12,915 bases of DNA from Butyrivibrio sp. AE3004 (GTDB lineage: Bacteria > Bacillota > Clostridia > Lachnospirales > Lachnospiraceae), in assembly GCF_000703165.1 (NCBI RefSeq), contig NZ_JNLQ01000006.1:1-12915 (forward strand), given 5' to 3'. The stretch's first letter is position 1. Every line of letters begins with the position of its first letter. The position numbers were made by a program, and so were the translations under genes. Of this stretch, positions 1-5,500 are shown piece after piece. Under the pieces are notes generated by a model. It did not search any database. It was not told the origin of the DNA and saw only the letters and a program-made list of their open reading frames with translations.

Positions 1-38
1 CATGTGCAAATTCTTCATTGTTTAATGACAACAATAAA

Positions 39-73
39 AAACCTCCGCAAAACTTAGATTTTTGCGGAGGTTT
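39..73 (-). terminator. Rho-independent terminator after the mobilization operon
   Basis: A 14-bp perfect inverted repeat (39-52 with 60-73, containing CCTCCGC/GCGGAGG) encloses a 7-nt loop. On the minus strand it is followed by a T-rich run (TTTTTTATTG). It lies about 20 bp past the stop codon of the leftward membrane-protein gene, so it most likely ends the mobC-relaxase transcript. Confidence 0.85.
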
Positions 74-95
74 AGTCTTACAAATACTATCTTTA

Positions 96-914
96 TCACT
101 TTTTCTGCATTTTATCCCAATACCTGGATTTCCCTTGGTTTTCAAAGTATATATCCAAATAAATTATGACACCAAGATAAATTCCCTGCAAAAGTATTAA
201 CAGAACAACAAGATTAATGTTCATGATCTTATGGATTCCTTCTCCAAACAATATTACGGCTCCCAGAGATATCAGAAGTACTCTCAACCATAAGCTGCAC
301 CAGCGTTCCCTGTAATATCTGACAGTGATCCATGTACCGTAGCATATCCCTGCAATGAGTGCAGCTGTAAAAATAGTACTTGCGATCCTGAGAAACCATG
401 CCATCCCAAAGGAATAAGCATAAAGCTTTTCAACTCCATTTATATATTTGGAATAGCAAGGTCTTTCAAGCCACTTCACAAATAAAATTAATCTATTCCA
501 TGCCCACACAAAAGGAACCATCAATGCATCTCCAATATCATTCAAAAATGCCGGATATGCCATCAGACAGCAGAAGAGGGTCGCGGCAAGAGATTCCCAT
601 GCGATTCGTTCTCTCTTTCTGGAAATATCTACTCTGTATTGGGCCTTTTTATTTGCCTCTATCTTGGCCTGGATGGCTTCTGTAATCTTCCCATCTGCAA
701 GCTTCTTATAGTCAGATATATCCTTTTGAGCCTTGAGCTCGGCAGCCTCCTGGGCTGCCAAAGCTTCTTCAACGGCACTTACATTGGACATATCGACTTT
801 CTTTTGCGTATCAGAGAGAAGGGCCTGTGTATCCGCGAGATCTTTTTCTAGTTTCTCTTGCTCTTTCCTGCTCTTTAGCCCTGCGTTGTTCCTCAAGTCT
901 TCGTTCTCTTTCAC
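96..914 (-). CDS. DUF6040-type coiled-coil / multi-membrane protein, C-terminal part
   Basis: The 272-residue product has a charged coiled-coil N-terminus (LRNNAGLKSRKEQEKLEKDL, then LLSDTQKK), an Ala/Glu/Lys-rich stretch to about residue 100, and four or five hydrophobic segments in the rest, the last near residues 232-256. It resembles membrane proteins labelled DUF6040 beside relaxase genes in Lachnospiraceae elements; this is family recognition from memory and the function is unknown. The start given is a GTG that overlaps the relaxase stop codon in a GTGA arrangement, with no clear Shine-Dalgarno sequence, so translation here could depend on coupling. The alternative is that this is the C-terminal part of a 371-residue protein starting at 1212 and split by one extra base in the C4 run at 950-953; joining there gives continuous coiled coil. 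Confidence 0.75.
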   Translation of the reverse strand: MKENEDLRNNAGLKSRKEQEKLEKDLADTQALLSDTQKKVDMSNVSAVEEALAAQEAAELKAQKDISDYKKLADGKITEAIQAKIEANKKAQYRVDISRKRERIAWESLAATLFCCLMAYPAFLNDIGDALMVPFVWAWNRLILFVKWLERPCYSKYINGVEKLYAYSFGMAWFLRIASTIFTAALIAGICYGTWITVRYYRERWCSLWLRVLLISLGAVILFGEGIHKIMNINLVVLLILLQGIYLGVIIYLDIYFENQGKSRYWDKMQKK

Positions 915-1212
915 GAGTTCTTGACTCTGTTTCTGCCATTCCGATATCTCCCCTGTTGCTTCGGGCTAGTGCTGATATCAGATCTGACTTCTCTGATGAG
1001 AGCGTCAGTATCGTCCGTTCGTTCTCCTTCAGCTTCTCGTCCTGCCTGGATATCACTTCTGCCTGAGTCTTCACCAGAGATTCTAGCGATTGCTGATTCG
1101 ACCTCTGCATAATATCGCTCGAAGTATTCTGATTCACATTCTTCTGTTCCTGCTCCGAATTCATCAGCTCTTGGGTGACTGAGTCTGCTTTCATTCTGTC
1201 TTTCAAATTCAT
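811..1212 (-). CDS. Coiled-coil N-terminal part of the DUF6040-type protein, nested in the relaxase gene
   Basis: This ATG at 1212 has one of the best ribosome binding sites in the window (AAGGAGG, 9-nt spacing), yet it lies inside the relaxase reading frame. The product is a hydrophilic coiled coil (SLESLVKTQAEVISRQDEKL, then LSSEKSDLISALARSN) of the kind that precedes membrane domains in this family. After residue ~88 (ALARSN) the frame runs into Arg-rich, low-quality sequence and stops. Removing one base from the G4 run (plus-strand 950-953) links ALARSN to EISEWQKQSQELVKENEDLR and on into the 96-914 frame, giving a 371-residue protein. Real coding therefore probably ends near 950 in this frame. 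It overlaps the relaxase C-terminus by about 300 nt. Confidence 0.65.
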   Translation of the reverse strand: MNLKDRMKADSVTQELMNSEQEQKNVNQNTSSDIMQRSNQQSLESLVKTQAEVISRQDEKLKENERTILTLSSEKSDLISALARSNRGDIGMAETESRTRERERRLEEQRRAKEQERARETRKRSRGYTGPSL

Positions 1213-1771
1213 TGATTAAATCCTCCTTGTTAACCTTTAGACCTGCAAAGGTCTTTTCTATTTTGCTGTCACGGACTTTGTCTCCGTTTTCATTTTCAAA
1301 TACTATATGCTTTCGCTTATCCTCCCACTTCACAGACCAGCCTTTTTCTGCCATTCCAGAAATAAATTCCTCTTTACTGGCTGACCTTGGTATTACTTCC
1401 ATAAGGGCAATTCCGCAATCTGCCAAAAAGCTCTTTTTTGAATCATTGGTAAGAAGCTTGTAAGTATTCTTGTTCCATGAAATAATCTCACCCGCCTCTA
1501 TTGGCGAGCCATCAAAGTGGCGTCCCTTTTCAGCAACATGAAGACCTTTTTCACGGCATAAATTATTAGTAAACACTTTCTGCTTCTCTAAGTCTTTACT
1601 TGACTGATGAAGCTTTCTGCCATCCATATAGGAAACAGTGTTGGTTACGATATGGCAGTGAAGATGATTCCTATCCTGATGGACAGCGATAAGGCTCTGA
1701 TGATCAGGAAAAAACCTGTCTACAAATATTCTTCCTATCTCAAGAACTTCAGCAGGCGTCCACAGGTTCAT
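911..1771 (-). CDS. MOBP-type relaxase (MobA/VirD2-like), catalytic middle and C-terminal part
   Basis: The relaxase nicks oriT and leads the transferred strand into the recipient. This piece carries the metal-binding histidine motif HQDRNHLHCHIV (H-x-D and HxHxH; residues 110-119 of the rejoined protein) followed by TNTVSYMDGRKLH, typical of MOBP relaxases from Gram-positive elements. It starts abruptly at an internal ATG with no Shine-Dalgarno sequence. The conserved phrase SFHKDEPV at the end of the upstream frame joins TPAEVLEIG here if one base in the CC at 1760-1761 is dropped. The rejoined relaxase is 365 residues. The C-terminal ~100 residues are charged (YYAEVESAIARI, DTDALIREVRSDIS) and share DNA with the nested coiled-coil gene. 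On its own this fragment lacks the nucleophilic tyrosine and would be inactive. Confidence 0.88.
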   Translation of the reverse strand: MNLWTPAEVLEIGRIFVDRFFPDHQSLIAVHQDRNHLHCHIVTNTVSYMDGRKLHQSSKDLEKQKVFTNNLCREKGLHVAEKGRHFDGSPIEAGEIISWNKNTYKLLTNDSKKSFLADCGIALMEVIPRSASKEEFISGMAEKGWSVKWEDKRKHIVFENENGDKVRDSKIEKTFAGLKVNKEDLINEFERQNESRLSHPRADEFGAGTEECESEYFERYYAEVESAIARISGEDSGRSDIQAGREAEGERTDDTDALIREVRSDISTSPKQQGRYRNGRNRVKNS

Positions 1772-2009
1772 CTTTATGAAAACTGATCACATTATGGGCA
1801 CACATCCTACCGGAATCCTTATCCCATATCTTCTTTTCTTCAAGCCATGTCCTGTATACTGAATCATAGGTTATATCCTGTTCAGAAAATGGTCCCGTAA
1901 TTTCCAGATAACCCTCCTTCACTTTCTCATCCTTGAGGACATACTCTATGGTATTCCTCAAGCCCCCGTGACTTTTAGGTGGCTTACTGACTGCCTTATT
2001 AATCGCCAT
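1749..2009 (-). CDS. MOBP-type relaxase, N-terminal part with catalytic tyrosine
   Basis: The ATG at 2009 follows AAAGGAGG at 10-nt spacing. The 86 residues open with MAINKAVSKPPKSHGGLRNT and the IEYVL motif, whose Tyr23 is the expected nucleophile that binds the nicked strand. They continue with TGPFSEQDITYDSVYRTW and HNVISFHKDE, all classic relaxase N-terminal features. The frame then ends within a few codons (VDAC, stop). A single extra base at plus-strand 1760/1761 explains the break; the downstream frame carries the histidine motif. The start overlaps mobC by 52 nt, usual for mobC-relaxase pairs. It is either a true frameshift mutation, which would abolish self-encoded mobilization, or a consensus error. 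The local bases do not match a familiar programmed-frameshift site. Confidence 0.88.
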   Translation of the reverse strand: MAINKAVSKPPKSHGGLRNTIEYVLKDEKVKEGYLEITGPFSEQDITYDSVYRTWLEEKKIWDKDSGRMCAHNVISFHKDEPVDAC

Positions 2010-2344
2010 CTGTTATCATCCTCCTTTCGAACATCAATAATCTTATCCGAGAGTTCTTCCAGTTTTTCTGCTGTTGCTAAAAGTCCCTTCCCATTGGCAA
2101 CATGTGCCATCTGATTCACATTAGTAGCCATTCCTCTAAGCAGCCTGTCATGTTCAGCAAATTCTTTGTTGATTTCCTTTATTTCTGCAAGCTCCTCAGC
2201 AGAGGTAATGCTTGATCCACGGATTGCACTTATAATATATGACTGCTGTGTCAATCCGGATTCTTTTACTTTATCCTGCAATGCATCATATTCTGCATCA
2301 TTCATGCGTATGGTGACTGCCTTATTTCTTTTGCGTTTAGCCAT
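1958..2344 (-). CDS. mobC: MobC-like relaxosome accessory protein
   Basis: This 128-residue basic protein (MAKRKRNKAVTIRMNDAEYD) has the ribbon-helix-helix style N-terminus (VTIRMNDAEYDALQDKVKES) and the QMAHVANG-type central helix (MATNVNQMAHVAN) of the bacterial mobilization protein MobC family. Such proteins bind oriT and help the relaxase melt and nick it. The start is supported by AAAGGAGC at 9-nt spacing. Its 3' end overlaps the relaxase start in another frame, indicating translational coupling. It is the first gene downstream of the hairpin-rich region, the expected position for the protein that binds the origin of transfer. Confidence 0.9.
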   Translation of the reverse strand: MAKRKRNKAVTIRMNDAEYDALQDKVKESGLTQQSYIISAIRGSSITSAEELAEIKEINKEFAEHDRLLRGMATNVNQMAHVANGKGLLATAEKLEELSDKIIDVRKEDDNRWRLIRQSVSHLKVTGA

Positions 2345-2441
2345 GCTTTTTACGCTCCTTTCATGATTTTTTCGCTGGTTTCCAAAGGGAGCGAGGGCCT
2401 TTGGCGTGGTGCAGGAGCAGAGCTCCTAGACTATTGGACAG

Positions 2442-2480
2442 AGGAAAAAGAAATTATCCAGTGGATGATTTCCTTTTTCT
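2442..2480. repeat. Long inverted repeat, 18-bp stem
   Basis: Bases 2442-2459 pair with 2463-2480 around an AGT loop, with one A/C mismatch and two G-T wobble pairs. The arms are A/G-rich and T/C-rich (GGAAAAAGAAAT against ATTTCCTTTTTC). It lies about 100 bp upstream of the mobC start and could be an oriT arm or a mobC operator; there is no T-run suited to a terminator. Confidence 0.7.
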
Positions 2481-2555
2481 GAAGTCAGGTAGTCGGCTCC
2501 GGTGTGCAGAGGTCTGATAGACCTCGCCGGGGGTTCCAAGGGGGCGAAGCCCATC

Positions 2556-2626
2556 TGGCAAGTTTAGGAAGAGCCGAAAGGCTCCTTCCGGTGCAAATGT
2601 GGCTTGCCACTTTGCGAAACTTGCCA
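2556..2626. other. Three-way-junction inverted-repeat structure
   Basis: A perfect 10-bp outer stem (TGGCAAGTTT at 2556-2565, AAACTTGCCA at 2617-2626) encloses two hairpins that fill nearly all of the interior. The first (2567-2589) has a GAGCC/GGCTC stem capped by GAAA, extended by GGAA/TTCC past one bulged base. The second (2593-2615) pairs GCAAA with TTTGC and GTGG with CCAC. Only about five bases are left unpaired at the junction. The compactness suggests selection for a fold, as single-stranded DNA during transfer or as RNA. A GAAA loop closed by C-G is a stable GNRA tetraloop if the plus strand is transcribed. Confidence 0.65.
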
Positions 2627-2796
2627 TATTTTTCCATCGCCGATATGGCATTCAGTGTAGGGTCGGCTCGGCGGGCGATGGGGAAATATGTGGTCTTGCG
2701 ATTTGCCCGGGCGAGAGATACCGATGCAGGGATGGAGAATGCTGCTATAGCTTCCGGCAGGAAGTAATAGTAGTATTCTTCATCTCTGTAAACAAA

Positions 2797-2833
2797 GAAG
2801 GAGCAAACAGTCCAGTGAACTATTTGCCCCTTC
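2797..2833. repeat. Imperfect 15-position hairpin
   Basis: GAAGG, GCAAA and AGT on the left arm pair with ACT, TTTGC and CCTTC on the right arm, separated by two single A/C mismatches, around a 7-nt loop. It is one unit of the hairpin series between the parR-like gene and mobC. Confidence 0.6.
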
Positions 2834-2863
2834 GAAGTGATCAGGTATCGAACGAACCGGGAA

Positions 2864-2900
2864 GAAATGAAATCGGTGCGAACTGCGCCGATTTCATTTC
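2864..2900. repeat. Near-perfect 16-bp hairpin
   Basis: GAAATGAAATCGGTGC (2864-2879) pairs with GCGCCGATTTCATTTC (2885-2900), with only one T-G wobble, around the loop GAACT. It is the strongest single stem in the window. Neither strand has a T-run after it, so it is not an ordinary terminator. It lies about 90 bp past the parR-like stop codon. Confidence 0.75.
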
Positions 2901-2936
2901 TGGTAAATCGCCTTGCTCCCATGAGCAAGAAATGTT

Positions 2937-2989
2937 TGGCATCAATCTGATGCCATATGAATTTTATGGGTGGCACCAAAGTGATGCCA
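2937..2989. repeat. Paired small hairpins with repeated GATGCCA
   Basis: TGGCATC (2937-2943) pairs with GATGCCA (2949-2955). A second, weaker hairpin pairs TGGCA (2971-2975) with TGCCA (2985-2989) and repeats GATGCCA at 2983-2989. They lie immediately past the parR-like stop. They could be part of the transcript end or binding sites for the ParR-like protein; the sequence does not decide between these. Confidence 0.5.
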
Positions 2990-2991
2990 TC

Positions 2992-3351
2992 TTAAAATTC
3001 ATCAAGAAAGCTAAGAGCATCTTCACTGACAGCCCTATATTCATCTGTGAGTGATGAATCCTTGGAGATTGCTGTTGTAATGTCTCTGGTTTCACAGGCA
3101 GGTATTTCTTTGATTTGCCTTATACCTGCTTCCAGTTTATTGGTGACCAGATCAGCAATTCTTTCAGCAATCATATTCCATGAACTGGTTTCAATGCTCC
3201 CGGCACTTACTGCTCCCTTGCATATGAGCCTGAGTGCAACTGCATTCTTGGAAATATTTTCCTCCTCAGAAATCCTTTGGAGTAATTCCCAGGCTTCTTT
3301 ATCCTGAGGATTATCCATGCGGAATCTGATGCTTAATCTCTTTTCTGACAT
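2992..3351 (-). CDS. ParR/StbB-like DNA-binding partner of the ParM ATPase
   Basis: A 119-residue protein starts with MSEKRLSIRFRMDNPQDKEA, a beta-strand then helices pattern fitting a ribbon-helix-helix fold (about residues 5-45, including ISKNAVALRLICKGA). It ends with an acidic tail (SEDALSFLDEF), the region which in ParR proteins contacts the actin-like filament. GGAGGTGA precedes the ATG closely. It lies 23 bp downstream of the parM-like gene in the same direction, the usual parM-parR order. By family role it would bind centromere repeats and couple the element's DNA to ParM filaments. Identification rests on context and fold pattern; sequence similarity in this family is low. No clear centromere iterons lie upstream of parM; repeats downstream of this gene are candidates. 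Confidence 0.7.
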   Translation of the reverse strand: MSEKRLSIRFRMDNPQDKEAWELLQRISEEENISKNAVALRLICKGAVSAGSIETSSWNMIAERIADLVTNKLEAGIRQIKEIPACETRDITTAISKDSSLTDEYRAVSEDALSFLDEF

Positions 3352-3374
3352 ACAATCACCTCCGGGAAGAGAGC

Positions 3375-4304
3375 TTACGCGCCCTTCCTCAGTATGTGCT
3401 GTGCGTTGTAGATTTCTTCGTAGCCCTTGGCTGTAGCGCAGATGTCTTCAATGATCTCTACGCTTGAGGTATCATACTTTCCAAAATTTCTGATCAGGCA
3501 TCCTCCGCCTCCAATGATATGGAGCTTAACAAGCTCCGAATCATACTCGTATTCACTGAGCTTATCGAAGATCATTTCAGTATATTTGACCGCCTCCCTG
3601 TGCATGACAGCCTGAATCCTTTCTGACACTTCAGACGTTCCACTTATTAGAAAGTCTTCAATAACGCTCTCATCAGGAATCTTTCCACATTCAGCCTGTA
3701 CTTCATTCATGATTTTTTTTACACACTCATGAACACCAATCTTATCGGTATATTTTTTGTCAGAGACTGGTCGGCCATTAGTGATGACCAGTGTGTTCAT
3801 TGTTCCATTTCCGATATCTGCCAGCATGTGGACTCCTTTATAATCCTGGAGCGAAGCTGCTATAGCCGCATAGCCCTGAGGATAGATCGCCACATCGCAG
3901 ATTCTGATGTGATAATACTGCCCGCAGTATCTGTAACTAACTTCCCTGCTTCTCATCAGGTAATCCCTGAAGGAATCTTTCTGTTTTGACATCCAGTGAA
4001 GCGGAAGCCCAACTGCAAGTATCACATCTGCCGATCTTAAGCCTCTGAGTTCCAGTTCTTTTGCCACAGCAGCCAGAGTAAGGATATAGTAGTCATCGTC
4101 TGCATTCTTATTGGCTATGAATACCTTGTGACTTTCACCGATAACGTAATACATACCGTCAAGCTGCAACACATTTGTTGCTATAGCCGGATCCTCACTG
4201 TACTTCTTAACTCCACTCTTAAATACCGTATTTCTCGTCTTCATGTTTCCATATCCGTGATCAACTCCGATCACTAACTTTCCATCAATATATAAATCTT
4301 TCAT
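3375..4304 (-). CDS. parM: ParM/StbA-family actin-like segregation ATPase
   Basis: A 309-residue protein with the actin-fold nucleotide motifs: phosphate-1 loop GVDHGYGNMKT at residues 13-23, phosphate-2 loop DIGNGT at about 163-168, and adenosine motif IIGGGG at about 263-268. ParM proteins polymerise with ATP to push plasmid copies apart, together with ParR bound to a centromere. The start chosen is the ATG at 4304, which has GGAGG at 10-nt spacing; a TTG at 4313 lies only one base from that GGAGG and is unlikely. Length is close to the family norm. It follows the Rep-like gene by about 35 bp and precedes the parR-like gene by 23 bp, so the three probably form one operon. This module is expected for an element that persists as a circle. 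Confidence 0.9.
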   Translation of the reverse strand: MKDLYIDGKLVIGVDHGYGNMKTRNTVFKSGVKKYSEDPAIATNVLQLDGMYYVIGESHKVFIANKNADDDYYILTLAAVAKELELRGLRSADVILAVGLPLHWMSKQKDSFRDYLMRSREVSYRYCGQYYHIRICDVAIYPQGYAAIAASLQDYKGVHMLADIGNGTMNTLVITNGRPVSDKKYTDKIGVHECVKKIMNEVQAECGKIPDESVIEDFLISGTSEVSERIQAVMHREAVKYTEMIFDKLSEYEYDSELVKLHIIGGGGCLIRNFGKYDTSSVEIIEDICATAKGYEEIYNAQHILRKGA

Positions 4305-4339
4305 ACCTTTCAATCCTCCATTTTTTCTGAAATTTGTTT

Positions 4340-5116
4340 TTAGTTACATAAGAGCAGTCTTTCCAGCTCTTCATAGTCATACTCATTCTGCTGAAAATTG
4401 CAGAAGGCATTCTTTTTGGGCGAGGCTCCCGGCATTGTCACGGGACGGTTCAGCCTTTCCCTGCACCAGGCCCTGATGGTATCGTGGTTAAGGCATCCCT
4501 TATAACCATGATCCCTGATACGCTGTATCTGATAGTCAACACTTGCTTTGCCAAACTCCTTTATCAGATCTTCATATTCATCATCTGTGAGTGTGTCCTC
4601 CTTACTACACACTTCTTTAGTATTAGGTTTATAGTTATTAGATATATTATTAATATATTGTGGCGGATTCTCCGGCTGCGGTTTTTCCGCATACGGGTTT
4701 ACCGCATCCGGATTTTCAGGACACGGTGAAGTCTCTGGTTTTCTCGGGAATTCTTTGATCACTTTCCTTGACCGATCAACTGGATCAGTGGGATCGGTGG
4801 GCTGTGTTGGCTCAGTAGGCTTTACCGGTGTCTCATGGACCTCAAGAATAGTAGAGTCAAACTTGCCTCCACCATCCCTGCTCTGTTCTCTTGTGATATA
4901 CCCTTTATCAATAAGACTGTTCAGGGTCTTGGATACCTTGTCTTTTCCATCCGGAAGAATCTGGCAGAGCCCCTTGATTGTGAGCTGCCAGCTGTCCGGT
5001 AATGATAGAAGAGTCAGAAGCATACCTCGCTCCGTAAGCGATAAGTTTTTGTCTCTCATAATATTCTGAGAAACCAATGTGTAGTTCCCCTGGGTTTTGT
5101 TTTTTAATACTGCCAT
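4340..5116 (-). CDS. Helix-turn-helix replication-initiator-like protein
   Basis: The 258-residue product begins with a winged-helix domain (about residues 12-90: NIMRDKNLSLTERGMLLTLL, then GKDKVSKTLNSLIDKGYITR) of the kind found in replication initiators and DnaD-like proteins of Firmicutes elements. A low-complexity Pro/Thr linker follows (PTEPTQPTDPTDPVD), then Pro/Asn-rich sequence, and a C-terminal helical domain (YEDLIKEFGKASVDYQIQRI, YKGCLNHDTIRAWCRERLNR). The ATG at 5116 has AAAGGAG at a good distance; an upstream in-frame start at 5164 would lie in the hairpin and has no ribosome binding site. It probably initiates or helps control replication of the excised circle. Being first in the parM-parR operon supports this; direct proof of a Rep activity is lacking, and a transcription regulator remains possible. 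Confidence 0.75.
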   Translation of the reverse strand: MAVLKNKTQGNYTLVSQNIMRDKNLSLTERGMLLTLLSLPDSWQLTIKGLCQILPDGKDKVSKTLNSLIDKGYITREQSRDGGGKFDSTILEVHETPVKPTEPTQPTDPTDPVDRSRKVIKEFPRKPETSPCPENPDAVNPYAEKPQPENPPQYINNISNNYKPNTKEVCSKEDTLTDDEYEDLIKEFGKASVDYQIQRIRDHGYKGCLNHDTIRAWCRERLNRPVTMPGASPKKNAFCNFQQNEYDYEELERLLLCN

Positions 5117-5140
5117 AAACTGCTCCTTTACTTGCATTAA

Positions 5141-5193
5141 AAAAGAGCTAAAAAAGCTCTCCATAAACCTTGTGTGAAAGTTTATAGAGAGCT
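5141..5193 (-). terminator. Hairpin with T-run between int and rep; possible alternative folding
   Basis: AGCTCTCCATAAAC (5155-5168) and GTTTATAGAGAGCT (5180-5193) pair at 13 of 14 positions around an 11-nt loop. Read leftward the stem is followed by TTTTTT, fitting a terminator for the int transcript. A second short hairpin (AGAGCT at 5145-5150 with AGCTCT at 5155-5160) shares one arm, so the two stems exclude each other, an arrangement seen in attenuators. It sits about 25 bp before the Rep-like start. The stem arm is also a member of the repeat family flanking the att core. Confidence 0.6.
5155..5171 (+). repeat. att-flanking repeat A, left copy
   Basis: AGCTCTCCATAAACCTT matches the right copy at 5501-5517 at 16 of 17 positions in the same orientation. 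An inverted copy is present at 5178-5193. Occurrence on both sides of the tRNA-derived core suggests recombinase or accessory-protein binding. Confidence 0.65.
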
Positions 5194-5196
5194 GAC

Positions 5197-5220
5197 AATT
5201 CTACCTTTTGTTCTACCAAA
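5197..5220 (+). repeat. att-flanking repeat B, left pair (TTCTACC x2)
   Basis: AATTCTACC is followed 12 bp downstream by a second TTCTACC (5199-5205, 5211-5217). The same pair occurs at 5439-5461 on the other side of the core. This is the layout of integrase arm-type (N-terminal domain) binding sites in a P arm. Confidence 0.65.
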
Positions 5221-5250
5221 AAAAGCTCTATTCATCATTTTATTCTGTGT

Positions 5251-5269
5251 TATATGGTGTTATCATATA
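5251..5269. promoter_or_regulatory. 19-bp dyad, possible protein-binding site
   Basis: TATATG (5251-5256) and CATATA (5264-5269) form a perfect dyad separated by 7 bp, in AT-rich sequence between the left arm repeats and the att core. It could bind an accessory factor or regulate the leftward rep operon. No function can be assigned. Confidence 0.4.
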
Positions 5270-5345
5270 ATCGTTGGATTGGAAAAGCCCTTGAAATAAC
5301 AGACTTTGGAACGAAATAATACAGAACGGGAAATCCGTATCTATA

Positions 5346-5389
5346 TTCGGGACGCAGAGGTCGCAGGTTCAAATCCTGTCACTTCGACT
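5346..5389 (+). other. attP-like core: 3' half of tRNA-Pro(CGG)
   Basis: The segment reads as a tRNA from the anticodon loop onward: loop TTCGGGA (anticodon CGG) at 5346-5352, 3' anticodon stem CGCAG, variable AGGTC, T-stem GCAGG, T-loop TTCAAAT, T-stem CCTGT, acceptor CACTTCG (5380-5386) and discriminator A. The bases before it (CTATA) do not pair with CGCAG, so this is not a functional tRNA gene. Tyrosine integrases commonly use such 3' tRNA segments as attachment cores, with strand exchange at the anticodon loop, so that integration rebuilds the host gene. The integrase gene begins about 140 bp to the right. It was assigned to proline from the CGG anticodon and the TTCGGGACG...GGTCG pattern. 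Confidence 0.8.
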
Positions 5390-5438
5390 CAGTATTTACA
5401 AGGGTTTGCAGATTTGCAAGTCCTTATTTTTTTGTCCG

Positions 5439-5461
5439 AATTCTACCATTTTTCTACCAAA
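5439..5461 (+). repeat. att-flanking repeat B, right pair (TTCTACC x2)
   Basis: AATTCTACC at 5439-5447 and TTCTACCAAA at 5452-5461 repeat the left pair at 5197-5220 in the same orientation, with 11-bp instead of 12-bp periodicity. They mark the P' arm next to the integrase gene. Confidence 0.65.
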
Positions 5462-5500
5462 TCCCTTTTATTCTTAGATTTATTATTTCATCGCAGAATA

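Larger units (their letters stand above)
2345..2991. other. Hairpin-dense non-coding region, candidate oriT or structured RNA
   Basis: About 650 bp lie between the parR-like stop and the mobC start. Several frames stay open here on both strands, but none has a convincing ribosome binding site or family resemblance. The region holds at least 13 consecutive inverted repeats: 2382-2404, 2413-2427, 2442-2480, 2509-2525, 2542-2552, 2556-2626 (three-way fold), 2631-2686, 2745-2770, 2797-2833, 2864-2900, 2912-2929, 2937-2955 and 2971-2989. More than half of the bases between 2382 and 2989 lie in these structures. GC content of 2500-2720 is visibly higher than in the flanks. Position just upstream of mobC-relaxase favours an origin of transfer, perhaps with single-strand promoter or lagging-strand start functions; a long structured RNA is the alternative. 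The nick site cannot be assigned from sequence alone. Confidence 0.6.

Noticed and set aside
1760..1761. Programmed frameshifting in the relaxase
   Set aside because: The CCT-GTG-GAC context has no known slippery motif and no stimulatory Shine-Dalgarno sequence at the required distance; mutation or sequencing error is simpler.
2485..2979. A 164-codon open frame on the minus strand through the hairpin region
   Set aside because: No ribosome binding site, no recognisable domain, odd composition, and it reads straight through inverted repeats that also leave the opposite strand open. Open frames here are best explained by the GC-rich, palindromic composition.
2599..3054. A 151-codon open frame on the plus strand
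   Set aside because: It overlaps the parR-like gene in antisense, is Cys-rich without pattern, and mirrors the hairpins; no Shine-Dalgarno sequence.
4755..4860. Tandem repeat (GGATCAGTGGGATCGGTGGG-like) as replication iterons
   Set aside because: The repetition is fully explained by the Pro/Thr repeat linker it encodes (PTEPTQPTDPTDP), with imperfect periodicity; no independent evidence for iterons.
5306..5389. A complete tRNA gene
   Set aside because: Only the part from the anticodon loop onward is tRNA-like; bases 5341-5345 cannot pair with CGCAG and no acceptor or D-arm precedes.
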